Below the pieces are notes generated by a model. That model made no database searches. It saw only the letters and a list, made by a program, of their open reading frames with translations, and had not been told where the DNA came from. Positions 7,283-14,662 of a stretch of 22,287 bases of DNA are shown here, piece after piece. Position numbers and translations under genes: made by a program. Numbering within the stretch: the first letter of the stretch is position 1; every line of letters begins with the position of its first letter. Source of the stretch: DAOTXL01 sp034434895 (lineage in GTDB: Bacteria; Chloroflexota; Anaerolineae; JAAYZQ01); contig DAOTYI010000201.1 in assembly GCA_034434895.1 (NCBI GenBank), positions 1 to 22,287 of the forward strand. Reading direction: 5' to 3'.

Positions 7283-7939
7283 TTACCGGTTCAGCTCGAC
7301 AATCGTTCCGCTGGCCACAAAGATCACCCGCTCGGCGATGTTGGTCGTGCGGTCGGCGATCCGCTCCAGGTTGTGGGCTACCCACAGCAGGTAGGTGGCC
7401 TGGGTGATGGTCCGGGGGTCGTTCATCATAAAGATCAATAGTTCGCGGTAGACCTGGTCGTACAGGGCATCCACCAGATCATCGGCCTGGCCGACCTGCC
7501 GGGCAGCCTCTACATCTTCGCGGGCAAAGGCTTCCAGGGCAGCCAGCAACATGTGGCGCCCCTCCTGGGCCATGCGTGGGATATCAATCAGCGGTTTGAT
7601 GAAGGGTTGGCCGGCCAGCCTGATGGCCAGCTTGGCGATCCCCTCCGTGTAATCCCCCATCCGCTCCAACTCCGAGGCGATGTTGGACACGGCCAGAATG
7701 GTGCGCAGGTCGCTGGCCATCGGCTGTTGGGTGGCGATCAACACCAGGCATTTTTCGTCAATGTCGTGTTGGGCGGCGTTGATCTCATCGTCAAAGTCCA
7801 CGACCTGTTGGGCCAGTTCCACATCCTGCTGGGCCAGGGCCTGGACGGAACGGTCAATCGAATCGGCCACCATCTGGCCCATCGCCAACAGGTCTTCCAA
7901 CAACTCCCGGATCTGTTCTTCAAAAGCTCTCCTCACCAT
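7283..7939 (-). CDS. phoU: Phosphate transport/signalling accessory protein PhoU
   Basis: The 218 residues form the expected pair of three-helix bundles. Each half carries the metal-binding ExxxD signature: ELERMGDYTEGI (E92, D96) and NLERIADRTTNIAERV (E192, D196). In well-studied bacteria PhoU links the Pst phosphate transporter to the PhoR kinase and lowers phosphate uptake and Pho regulon activity; it acts at the inner face of the membrane. The ATG at 7939 is preceded by AAGGAG at 7-nt spacing. No pst or phoR/phoB gene is in the window, so this copy is separated from its usual partners. It lies 24 bp after the L,D-transpeptidase gene and is probably co-transcribed with it. Confidence 0.95.
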   Translation of the reverse strand: MVRRAFEEQIRELLEDLLAMGQMVADSIDRSVQALAQQDVELAQQVVDFDDEINAAQHDIDEKCLVLIATQQPMASDLRTILAVSNIASELERMGDYTEGIAKLAIRLAGQPFIKPLIDIPRMAQEGRHMLLAALEAFAREDVEAARQVGQADDLVDALYDQVYRELLIFMMNDPRTITQATYLLWVAHNLERIADRTTNIAERVIFVASGTIVELNR

Positions 7940-7963
7940 GATTGCTCCTTGTCAATCAACTCG

Positions 7964-9469
7964 TCAGTAGTGAATATCCACCGGCATGCCGATTTCGGCC
8001 CAGTCATAGATCAGGCGTGCAGCCTCGGTGCTGAGGATCACACAGCCATAGGAAGCCCGTTGGCCCAGCAACCCGGCCCACATCACACTTCCATCGGGGC
8101 GAATGGGCAGGGCGTGAATGCCGTTTTCGATGTTGCCCACATAATAAATGCCCAGCCAGTAGGGCATCTTTAAGTGCCAGACACTGGAGTAAGCCATCGG
8201 CAGCTTGTCCAGAACCTGAAAATGGCCGGTGGCCGTGTCCTGCCCCGGCAGGCCGGTCGAGGTGGGGAAGCTGTAGACCAGCCTGTCCCCCTCCCAGGCG
8301 TAGAGATGTTGCTGTGAAATATCAATCTCGATCCGCCTGGGCGGGAAGAGCCGGTAGAGCACCCGGTCGAGGCCGGCCTGAGCCTCCGCATCGCCAGGCC
8401 GCAAGAGCAGGGCCGTTTCCAGGTCGGAGCGGGCCTGCTCCAACTGGCCCTCTTCCTCACGGAAGAGGCCGCGCTGCCGATAGGCCTGGGCCAGCAGGTC
8501 TGTCACCTGCGGATCGTCCGGCAACTGTTGGCGGGCCTGATTCAGCGTTTCGATAGCCCCGCTCAGGTCGCCGCCCTCCAGGGCGGCCTCTGCCTGACGG
8601 CAATACGCCTCGGCCAGCCGGGCCGCCACGTCGGCGTACGTGGGCATCTGCGCCTGGACCCGGGCAAAGGCCTGGATGGCCATCGCCCAATCGCCGGCCT
8701 CCAGGGCCCCCTGCCCCTCCAGATAGGTTCGGGTGCTCTGCTGCCAGAGCCGTGCCTCTTCATCGTCAGGGGCCAGGGCCACCGCCTGATCGAACTGTTC
8801 CAGCGCCGCCCGGATCTGGCCGGCCTGCACCAGGGCCTGGCCGTGTTGCCTGTACACAACCAGGGCCCAATGCCGCGCCTCCGCACCGGAGGGCTCCACC
8901 GCCTCCATGATGGCCACGATCTCAGCAGCCCGCTCCCAGCTCTGGCTCGCCAGGGCTGCCTGCAGGCGGGGCACAAACTGGTCCACAATCTGCGCCGGTG
9001 TCAGCGTGGGCGTGGGTGTGGCGGCCGGCGTTGGAGTGGAGATCAGCCGGGCCAGGCTATAGGCCACCGGTCCCCCGATCAGCAGCGCCGCCAGCAAAAG
9101 CATGACCAGCAGTGTCAGCAGGCCTGCGATCCGCCTGTGCCGGAGCGTGGCTGCCGGCCGCCTGCTGCCTGTGGCTCCTCTCTCCAGGCGAGCCAGCTCC
9201 GCCCTGGCCTGGGCGTGCTCCGGCTCCAGGGTCAGCACCTGACGCAACAGAGCCTGGCGCTCCCGCCGATCTTCCGTCATCTGCGCCAGCCACAGCCAGG
9301 CTTCGGCCCAGTCGGGCCTGGCCTGGACGGCTGCCTGCACCAGGCCACGTGCCTCCGCCCGCCTGCCTTGCCGGGCCGCAATCTGGCCTGCCTCCATCCA
9401 GACCTCAGCCTCCTGAGCAGGGTCAGTACCCTGTCGGAACCTTTGCATAACGAGCCTGTGGCTGGCCAT
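7964..9469 (-). CDS. Membrane-anchored TPR protein with C-terminal L,D-transpeptidase (YkuD) domain
   Basis: With the ATG at 9469 the protein has 501 residues: a short cytoplasmic TPR-like region (about 20-105), one transmembrane helix (about 114-142), a Thr/Pro linker (TPTPAATPTPTLTP), several extracellular TPR-like repeats (about 160-370) and a YkuD domain (about 375-501). YkuD enzymes make 3-3 peptidoglycan crosslinks or attach proteins to the wall through a catalytic Cys. Here the Cys is at 8042-8044 (residue 476) in SYGCVI, and the conserved upstream His is in GIHALP (residue 452). The usual SHGCVR signature is altered to SYGCVI. An in-frame extension to 9577 is rejected because it would run through a promoter at 9504-9532; AGGAG lies about 13 nt before the chosen start. 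An ATG at 9448 is an alternative start. Confidence 0.85.
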   Translation of the reverse strand: MASHRLVMQRFRQGTDPAQEAEVWMEAGQIAARQGRRAEARGLVQAAVQARPDWAEAWLWLAQMTEDRRERQALLRQVLTLEPEHAQARAELARLERGATGSRRPAATLRHRRIAGLLTLLVMLLLAALLIGGPVAYSLARLISTPTPAATPTPTLTPAQIVDQFVPRLQAALASQSWERAAEIVAIMEAVEPSGAEARHWALVVYRQHGQALVQAGQIRAALEQFDQAVALAPDDEEARLWQQSTRTYLEGQGALEAGDWAMAIQAFARVQAQMPTYADVAARLAEAYCRQAEAALEGGDLSGAIETLNQARQQLPDDPQVTDLLAQAYRQRGLFREEEGQLEQARSDLETALLLRPGDAEAQAGLDRVLYRLFPPRRIEIDISQQHLYAWEGDRLVYSFPTSTGLPGQDTATGHFQVLDKLPMAYSSVWHLKMPYWLGIYYVGNIENGIHALPIRPDGSVMWAGLLGQRASYGCVILSTEAARLIYDWAEIGMPVDIHY

Positions 9470-9503
9470 GGTCGAACCCAACGCTCCTGTCCGGCTGCTA
9501 TCT

Positions 9504-9532
9504 ATTATAACATCAATCGCACTGCTCTGCAA
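9504..9532 (-). promoter_or_regulatory. Sigma70-like promoter for the L,D-transpeptidase/phoU operon
   Basis: On the minus strand a perfect TATAAT (complement of 9504-9509) lies 17 bp downstream of TTGCAG (complement of 9527-9532). Transcription would start near 9497, leaving a leader of about 28 nt before the ATG at 9469. Confidence 0.65.
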
Positions 9533-9561
9533 CGGCATCTGGTCGCCTGGCCTTTTGTCCT

Positions 9562-9590
9562 TTGCGATGAGGCCCAAAGTAGGGTATAAT
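9562..9590 (+). promoter_or_regulatory. Sigma70-like promoter for the rmd-gmd operon
   Basis: TTGCGA at 9562-9567 and a perfect TATAAT at 9585-9590 are separated by 17 bp. Transcription would start near 9597, giving a leader of about 43 nt before rmd. The promoter is divergent from the one at 9504-9532, with about 30 bp between the two -35 boxes. Confidence 0.7.
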
Positions 9591-9639
9591 AACCCGCAAG
9601 CAACCGGGGACGGTTGACCTCCGGCGAGGGGAGGGCAGC

Positions 9640-10593
9640 TTGAAGGCGCTTATCACCGGCATCTCTGGCTTTGTCGGCAGCCACCTGGCCGAGTATTTGC
9701 TGGACCAGACCGACTGGCAGGTGGCCGGCACGGTGTTCGGACTCTATGACAATATCACCCATCTGCGTGACCGGCTGGAACTCTACCCGGCAGAACTCTC
9801 ACGGCTGGAGGTGGCAACCTTTGTCCTGGAACAGGCCCGGCCGGATGCCATCTTTCACCTGGCCGCGCAGCCCCTCGTCTCCACTTCCTGGCACGATCCG
9901 TGGGGCACGTTGGAAACCAACATCCGGGTCCAACTCAACATCCTGGAAGGGGTGGTCCGGGTCAGGCCCGATTGTCGGGTGCTGGTCGTCGGTTCCGGCG
10001 AAGAATATGGCCCGATTTCGCCGGACGATCTGCCGGTAGATGAAGACACCCCGTTGCGCCCCACCAACGCCTATGCCCTCAGCAAGGTGGCCCAGGACCT
10101 GATGGGCCTGCAATACTACCTGGCCCATCAGCTCCATGTGGTCCGGGTCCGGCCGTTCAACCACATCGGCCCCCGGCAGCGCACCGGCTTTGTCGCCCCC
10201 GACCTGGCCAGCCAGATCGCCGCTGCCGAGGCGGGCCTGCGGCCGCCCGTCATTGAGGTTGGGAACCTGGCCGCCCGGCGCGATTTCAGTGATGTGCGCG
10301 ACGTGGTACGGGCCTACGTGATGTTGCTCACCCACGGCGAGCCGGGACAGGTATATAATGTAGGCGCGGGCTGTTCCCATTCCATCCAGGAAATGCTGGA
10401 TCTGCTGCTGGCGATGAGCCGGGTGCCGATCCAGGTGCGACAGGACCCGGAACGGATGCGGCCTTCGGACGTGCCGGACATTGTGTGCGACGCCGCGCGC
10501 CTCCGACAGCACACCGGCTGGCAGCCGACGATCCCGTTTGAACAGAGCCTGCGTGACATCCTGAACTACTGGCGTGAGCAGGTGAAAAGGTAA
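9640..10593 (+). CDS. rmd: GDP-6-deoxy-D-mannose (GDP-4-dehydro-D-rhamnose) reductase
   Basis: This is an extended short-chain dehydrogenase of 317 residues. The N-terminal Rossmann motif is GISGFVGSH (residues 8-16), the catalytic pair is Y145/K149 in YALSK, and the upstream acid/base region is SGEEYG. The segment GNLAARRDFSDVRDVVRAY is typical of the Rmd family. The reaction reduces GDP-4-keto-6-deoxymannose to GDP-D-rhamnose with NAD(P)H in the cytoplasm. The next gene makes its substrate, which strengthens the call over other epimerases; GDP-L-fucose synthase is less likely from the sequence. The start is TTG at 9640 with GGGGAGG 6 nt upstream, and no upstream ATG fits. Confidence 0.85.
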   Translation: MKALITGISGFVGSHLAEYLLDQTDWQVAGTVFGLYDNITHLRDRLELYPAELSRLEVATFVLEQARPDAIFHLAAQPLVSTSWHDPWGTLETNIRVQLNILEGVVRVRPDCRVLVVGSGEEYGPISPDDLPVDEDTPLRPTNAYALSKVAQDLMGLQYYLAHQLHVVRVRPFNHIGPRQRTGFVAPDLASQIAAAEAGLRPPVIEVGNLAARRDFSDVRDVVRAYVMLLTHGEPGQVYNVGAGCSHSIQEMLDLLLAMSRVPIQVRQDPERMRPSDVPDIVCDAARLRQHTGWQPTIPFEQSLRDILNYWREQVKR

Positions 10594-10596
10594 AAC

Positions 10597-11601
10597 ATGA
10601 AAAGAGCACTCATCACCGGCATCACCGGCCAGGATGGCTCCTACTTGGCCGAGTTCCTGTTGGAAAAGGGATACGACGTGATCGGCATGGTGCGGCGCAG
10701 TTCGGTGGTGAACCTGGACCGCCTGCGCCACATCCAGGATCATATCACCCTGGTCCAGGGCGACCTGCTGGACCAGGCTTCTCTGATCGGCATCCTGCGC
10801 GAGTTCCGGCCAACCGAGGTCTATAACCTGGCCGCCCAATCGTTCGTGCCCACCTCATGGCAACAGCCGGTGCTCACCGGCGAAGTGACCGCCCTGGGCG
10901 TCACCCGCCTGCTGGACGCGATCCTGATGGTGGACAGGGAGATCCGCTTTTATCAGGCATCCAGCAGCGAGATGTTTGGAAAAGTGCAGGAAGTGCCGCA
11001 GAATGAAAAGACGCCCTTCTATCCCCGCAGCCCCTATGGGGTTGCCAAAGTGTATGGCCACTGGATCACCGTCAACTACCGCGAATCCTACGGCCTGCAC
11101 GCCAGCTCCGGCATCCTGTTCAACCACGGCTCCCCCCGGCGGGGGATCGAGTTTGTGGAACGCAAGATTTCACTGGGTGTGGCGGCGATCAAGACCGGTC
11201 ACGCCACCGAACTGCGCCTGGGCAACCTGGAAGCCAAACGGGACCTGGGGTTTGCCGGGGATTATGTGCGGGCCATGTGGCTGATGCTCCAGCAGGAAAA
11301 GCCGGACAATTATGTCATCGCCAGCGGGGAGACCCATTCGATCCGCGAGATGTGCGAGGTGGCCTTTGGCCATGTGGGGCTGGACTATCGGGAGTATGTG
11401 GTGAGCGACCCCCGCTTCTTCCGCCCGGCAGAGGTGGACCTGCTGGTTGGCGATGCCAGCAAAGCCAGGCGGGAGCTGGGCTGGGAACCGCAGGTGAGCT
11501 TTGCCGACCTGATCCGCATGATGGTCGAGGCAGACATCCAGATGCTGGAACAGGGCGAACGCTTCCCGGACGTGACCGAGATGACCACCCTGCGACGATG
11601 A
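10597..11601 (+). CDS. gmd: GDP-mannose 4,6-dehydratase
   Basis: The 334-residue protein starts MKRALITGITGQDGSYL, the Gmd hallmark. The SSSEMFG segment (122-128) supplies catalytic Ser/Glu and SPYGVAK gives Y147 and K151. It converts GDP-D-mannose to GDP-4-keto-6-deoxy-D-mannose using bound NADP. It begins 3 bp after rmd stops, with an AAAAGG site just before the rmd stop, so the two are co-translated. Together they form the route to GDP-D-rhamnose for surface polysaccharide or protein glycosylation. The mannose-1-phosphate guanylyltransferase needed to supply GDP-mannose is not in the window. Confidence 0.95.
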   Translation: MKRALITGITGQDGSYLAEFLLEKGYDVIGMVRRSSVVNLDRLRHIQDHITLVQGDLLDQASLIGILREFRPTEVYNLAAQSFVPTSWQQPVLTGEVTALGVTRLLDAILMVDREIRFYQASSSEMFGKVQEVPQNEKTPFYPRSPYGVAKVYGHWITVNYRESYGLHASSGILFNHGSPRRGIEFVERKISLGVAAIKTGHATELRLGNLEAKRDLGFAGDYVRAMWLMLQQEKPDNYVIASGETHSIREMCEVAFGHVGLDYREYVVSDPRFFRPAEVDLLVGDASKARRELGWEPQVSFADLIRMMVEADIQMLEQGERFPDVTEMTTLRR

Positions 11602-11616
11602 CAGAAAGGGTGAGGC

Positions 11617-12405
11617 ATGGGCCAGGAGCGCAGCCGCGAACAGTTTGCGACCAGGTTGGGGGCTAACAACAACCCCAAGCTGAATGCAGCCGCCGACTTT
11701 GCGGCCCGTTTGCTGGCCAGCCCGGTCGGAGACAGGGTGGCCCGCATTGTGCTGTTTGGCAGCGTGGCCCGCGACGAGGCGCAGCCGGAGAGCGATGTGG
11801 ATCTGCTCGTCTTTGGCACAGGGTCGCTCGACAACCTGGCCCAGGTGGCGGCAGAAGTCAGCCTGGAGACGGCGCTGGCCTGGGGCGAACATGTCGAACC
11901 GCTGGTCTTTAGCTTATCCGATCTGCGGGTGCCCACCAATTGGTTTCTGTATCGCACTCTGCAAACCGGCAGGGAGATCTATCGCATGGATGAGAAGATG
12001 CTCCGCTATCAAGAAGCCCTGGGGTGGCTGGAGCTGGCCCGTGAGTATCTGGCGCAAGCCGAGGGGGCCGGACAGATGAACTATTACCGCCTGGCCGTAG
12101 ATGGAGCGTACAATGCAGCCGAGCTGGCCGTGAAGGGGGCCCTGACGCTCAGGATCCAAGACCTGCCCACCACTCACGGCGGGCTGATTCAGATCTTTTC
12201 GCGGGAATATATTGTCCCTGGCCTGGCCACGCGGGAATATGCGACGCGCTTGGGGCGCGCTCTCGAACTCCGCAACAAAGCCCGGTATGCCAGAGCGGCC
12301 GATATCACCCCAGAGCACGCGGACTATGTGACGAGCCTGGCCCGGGAACTGATGCATTTCCTATCCGAACAACTGAAAAAGGTGGAGATGAATAGTGGAA
12401 ACTAG
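11617..12405 (+). CDS. Fused MNT nucleotidyltransferase-HEPN domain protein
   Basis: Residues 35-120 form a minimal nucleotidyltransferase with the GSx10DxD signature (GS at 48-49, DVD at 60-62) in LFGSVARDEAQPESDVDLLV. Residues 130-255 are a HEPN domain of the PF05168 type, with YYRLAVDGAYNAAELAVKGA and LELRNKARYARAADI. In most genomes these are two genes, MntA-like antitoxin and HepT-like toxin; here they are one chain of 262 residues. The HEPN part has R and N (219-220) and Y224 but no His within six residues of the Arg, so the RNase motif Rx4-6H appears absent. The ATG at 11617 has GGTGAGG about 5 nt upstream. Its last 11 nt overlap the next gene, so it is translated as part of the sugar operon. 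Its role there is unknown. Confidence 0.85.
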   Translation: MGQERSREQFATRLGANNNPKLNAAADFAARLLASPVGDRVARIVLFGSVARDEAQPESDVDLLVFGTGSLDNLAQVAAEVSLETALAWGEHVEPLVFSLSDLRVPTNWFLYRTLQTGREIYRMDEKMLRYQEALGWLELAREYLAQAEGAGQMNYYRLAVDGAYNAAELAVKGALTLRIQDLPTTHGGLIQIFSREYIVPGLATREYATRLGRALELRNKARYARAADITPEHADYVTSLARELMHFLSEQLKKVEMNSGN

Positions 12406-13816
12406 AATCCATTTTGGCACCGACGGCTGGCGAGGGCGCATCGCCGAGGAGTATACCTTTGACAATGTGCGACGTTGCGCGCAAGGGTTTGCTTCTTACC
12501 TGCTGGACCAGGGTCAGGGCGGCCAGACGATTGTGGTCGGCTATGATAAACGCTTCGCCTCGGAGCATTTTGCCGCCGCCGTGGCCGAGGTGCTGGCCGG
12601 CAACGGCTTTCGCGTCTTGCTCACCAACCAGGCGACGCCGACGCCGGTCATTTCGTATGCGGTGGTGGCCCAGGGGGCAGCCGGGGCGGTCAATATCACC
12701 GCCAGCCATAACCCACCCACCGACAACGGCTTCAAGGTGCGCGACCGGCATGGCGGGGCCATTGCGCCCGACGGCCTGTTAGAGATCGAACGCCGCATCC
12801 CGACGATCGAGGGGGTCCGGCGCCTCCCTCTGGAAAAAGCCCAGGCGCAGGGAATGGTCGAATATTTCGACCCGGCCCCGGCTTACCTGGAGCAACTTGG
12901 CCGGCTGATTGATGTCCAACCGATCAGGGATGCCGGGCTGACGGTGCTGGTGGATGCCATGTGGGGCAACGGCGCCGGTTGGTTCCCCCGCCTGCTGGGC
13001 GGTGGCCGGACGCGCATCATCGAGATCCACGCGGAGCGCAATCCGCTCTTCCCGGAAATGAACCGCCCGGAGCCGATCCCGCCCAACGTGGACGCCGGGC
13101 TGCGCCAGACGGTGGAGCTGGGGGCCGATGTGTGCATCATCAACGACGGCGACGCCGACCGGGTGGGACTCGGCGACGAACAGGGCCGCTTTATCAACCA
13201 GCTCCAGGTCTATGCCCTGCTGGCCCTCTACTTCCTGGAGGTGCGTGGCGAGCGGGGGCCGATTGTCAAGACCCTGTCCACCACCTCCATGCTGGAAAAG
13301 CTGGGCAGGCTGTACAACGTCCCGGTCTATCAGACCGGCGTGGGCTTCAAATATGTCGCCCCCAAGATGCTGGAGACCGGGGCCCTCATCGGGGGCGAGG
13401 AGAGCGGCGGCTATGCCTTTCGCGGCCACGTGCCGGAGCGGGATGGCCTCCTGGCCGGTCTGTACCTCCTGGACCTGATGGTCCGCACCGGCAAGACCCC
13501 ATCGCAGCTCATCGAACACCTGTACGCCCGGGTGGGGCCGCACTACTACGACCGGGTAGACAGGCGCTTCGACGAGTCGCTCCGGGCGGCCACCCGCCAG
13601 CGCATCCTGGACGCCAGGCCGAAGACCATCGGCGGGCTGACGGTGACCGGCCTGGACACCACCGACGGCTTCAAGTTCGGCCTGGAGGACGGCGGCTGGC
13701 TGCTGATCCGTTTCTCCGGCACCGAACCGATCTTGCGCGTCTATTGCGAGACGACCGACCAGGCACGGGTGCAGCCGATCCTGCACGATGGGCTGCGGAT
13801 TGCGGGGCTGGCCTAG
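12395..13816 (+). CDS. Phosphomannomutase/phosphoglucomutase family protein
   Basis: The 473 residues contain all four alpha-D-phosphohexomutase motifs: the phosphoserine loop TASHNPP (S104), the Mg-binding DGDADR (251-256), the sugar-binding GGEESGG (333-339) and the phosphate-binding RFSGTEP (439-445). Such enzymes interconvert hexose 6- and 1-phosphates through a 1,6-bisphosphate. Its place in a GDP-rhamnose cluster suggests mannose-6-phosphate to mannose-1-phosphate, feeding GDP-mannose synthesis, but glucose specificity cannot be excluded from sequence. It starts with GTG at 12395, overlapping the preceding gene by 11 nt, with GGTGGAG about 7 nt upstream. Confidence 0.92.
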   Translation: METRIHFGTDGWRGRIAEEYTFDNVRRCAQGFASYLLDQGQGGQTIVVGYDKRFASEHFAAAVAEVLAGNGFRVLLTNQATPTPVISYAVVAQGAAGAVNITASHNPPTDNGFKVRDRHGGAIAPDGLLEIERRIPTIEGVRRLPLEKAQAQGMVEYFDPAPAYLEQLGRLIDVQPIRDAGLTVLVDAMWGNGAGWFPRLLGGGRTRIIEIHAERNPLFPEMNRPEPIPPNVDAGLRQTVELGADVCIINDGDADRVGLGDEQGRFINQLQVYALLALYFLEVRGERGPIVKTLSTTSMLEKLGRLYNVPVYQTGVGFKYVAPKMLETGALIGGEESGGYAFRGHVPERDGLLAGLYLLDLMVRTGKTPSQLIEHLYARVGPHYYDRVDRRFDESLRAATRQRILDARPKTIGGLTVTGLDTTDGFKFGLEDGGWLLIRFSGTEPILRVYCETTDQARVQPILHDGLRIAGLA

Positions 13817-13819
13817 CGC

Positions 13820-14662
13820 ATGAGCCTGATTGACACCCACGCTCACCTCGACTTTCCCCAGTTTGACGCCGACCGGGAGGCGGTTCTGGAACGGGCTGAA
13901 GTGGCCGGTGTGGCTGCCATCCTCAATGTCGGGGCCGATCTGGAATCCAGCCGACGGGCGGTGGCCCTGGCCGAGAAGCATGGACCGGTCTATGCTGCTG
14001 TGGGAGTGCATCCCCACGAAGCCAGGAATCTGGACGGGGCAACCCTGGCCGGGCTCCGCGATCTGGCCCGCCATCCCAAGGTGGTGGCCGTGGGGGAGAT
14101 CGGATTGGACTTTTACCGGGACCTGTCGCCCCGCGATTTGCAGCGACGGGCCTTCCGGGCGCAGCTTGCCTGGGCCGCCCGGCTCGGCAAGCCGGTCATT
14201 ATTCACGACCGGGAGGCCCACGACGAGGTGCTGGCCATCCTGGCCGATTGGGTGGCCGAGGACCCGCCGCAGCGCCGGGGGGTGTTTCACTGCTTCTCCG
14301 GCGATCTGGCGATGGCCCGCCAGGTGGTGGCCCTGGGCTTTTACCTGGGCGTGGATGGGCCGGTCACCTACCAGAACGCCCGCCAGCTGTCGGAAATTGT
14401 GGCCTGGCTGCCACTGGACCGGCTGTTGCTCGAGACCGACTGCCCGTTCCTGACGCCGCATCCCTATCGGGGCCGGCGCAACGAACCGGCCTACCTCCGC
14501 CTGGTGGCCGAACGGATTGCCGAATTGCGGGAGATGCCGGTGGAGAGACTGGCTGAGGTGACCACCGCCAACGCCCAACGTCTATTTGGCTTTGAGGTAG
14601 CCCCAATACCCAATACCCAATACCCAATACCCAATATCCAATCAAAAGAGGAAGTAGCTTGA
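13820..14662 (+). CDS. tatD: TatD family metal-dependent hydrolase/deoxyribonuclease
   Basis: The protein has 280 residues, and the TatD metal ligands are all present: H7 and H9 in THAHLD, E93 in GEIGLD, H129 in IIHDRE, H157 in FHCFSG and D207 in ETDCPF followed by LTPHPYRG. Family members are TIM-barrel hydrolases with 3'-5' DNase activity, linked in other organisms to DNA repair. It starts 3 bp after the phosphomutase. The natural family end is near RLFGFE; residues 262-275 (PIPNTQYPIPNIQ and neighbours) are translated from a heptamer tandem array. The stop overlaps the TTG start of the next gene (TTGA), implying translational coupling. Confidence 0.92.
   Translation: MSLIDTHAHLDFPQFDADREAVLERAEVAGVAAILNVGADLESSRRAVALAEKHGPVYAAVGVHPHEARNLDGATLAGLRDLARHPKVVAVGEIGLDFYRDLSPRDLQRRAFRAQLAWAARLGKPVIIHDREAHDEVLAILADWVAEDPPQRRGVFHCFSGDLAMARQVVALGFYLGVDGPVTYQNARQLSEIVAWLPLDRLLLETDCPFLTPHPYRGRRNEPAYLRLVAERIAELREMPVERLAEVTTANAQRLFGFEVAPIPNTQYPIPNIQSKEEVA
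14602..14643. repeat. Heptamer tandem array (CCCAATA) inside the tatD 3' end
   Basis: Five exact CCCAATA units (14602-14636) are followed by one variant, TCCAATC (14637-14643). The last full unit runs into the variant as AATATCC, a unit also found in the array at 5948-6045. The array is in the coding frame of tatD and encodes its tail; it ends just before the GAGGAAG ribosome-binding site of the next gene. Confidence 0.9.

Noticed and set aside
7266..7290. The CCGGT/ACCGG pair near the phoU stop as a terminator.
   Set aside because: The stem is only 5 bp, includes the stop region and lacks a T run on the minus strand.
8990..9050. The GGGTGTGG-like stretch as a DNA repeat element.
   Set aside because: It simply encodes the Thr/Pro linker of the transpeptidase on the minus strand and needs no other explanation.
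9470..9577. An N-terminal extension of the L,D-transpeptidase gene by 36 codons.
   Set aside because: It would place the start upstream of a good -10/-35 pair (9504-9532), so those codons would not be in the mRNA.
12779..14578. A 599-codon minus-strand frame spanning the phosphomutase and tatD genes.
   Set aside because: It crosses two well-supported + strand genes with all catalytic motifs intact, and its composition (Gly, His, Gln, Pro-rich) is that of an antisense shadow.
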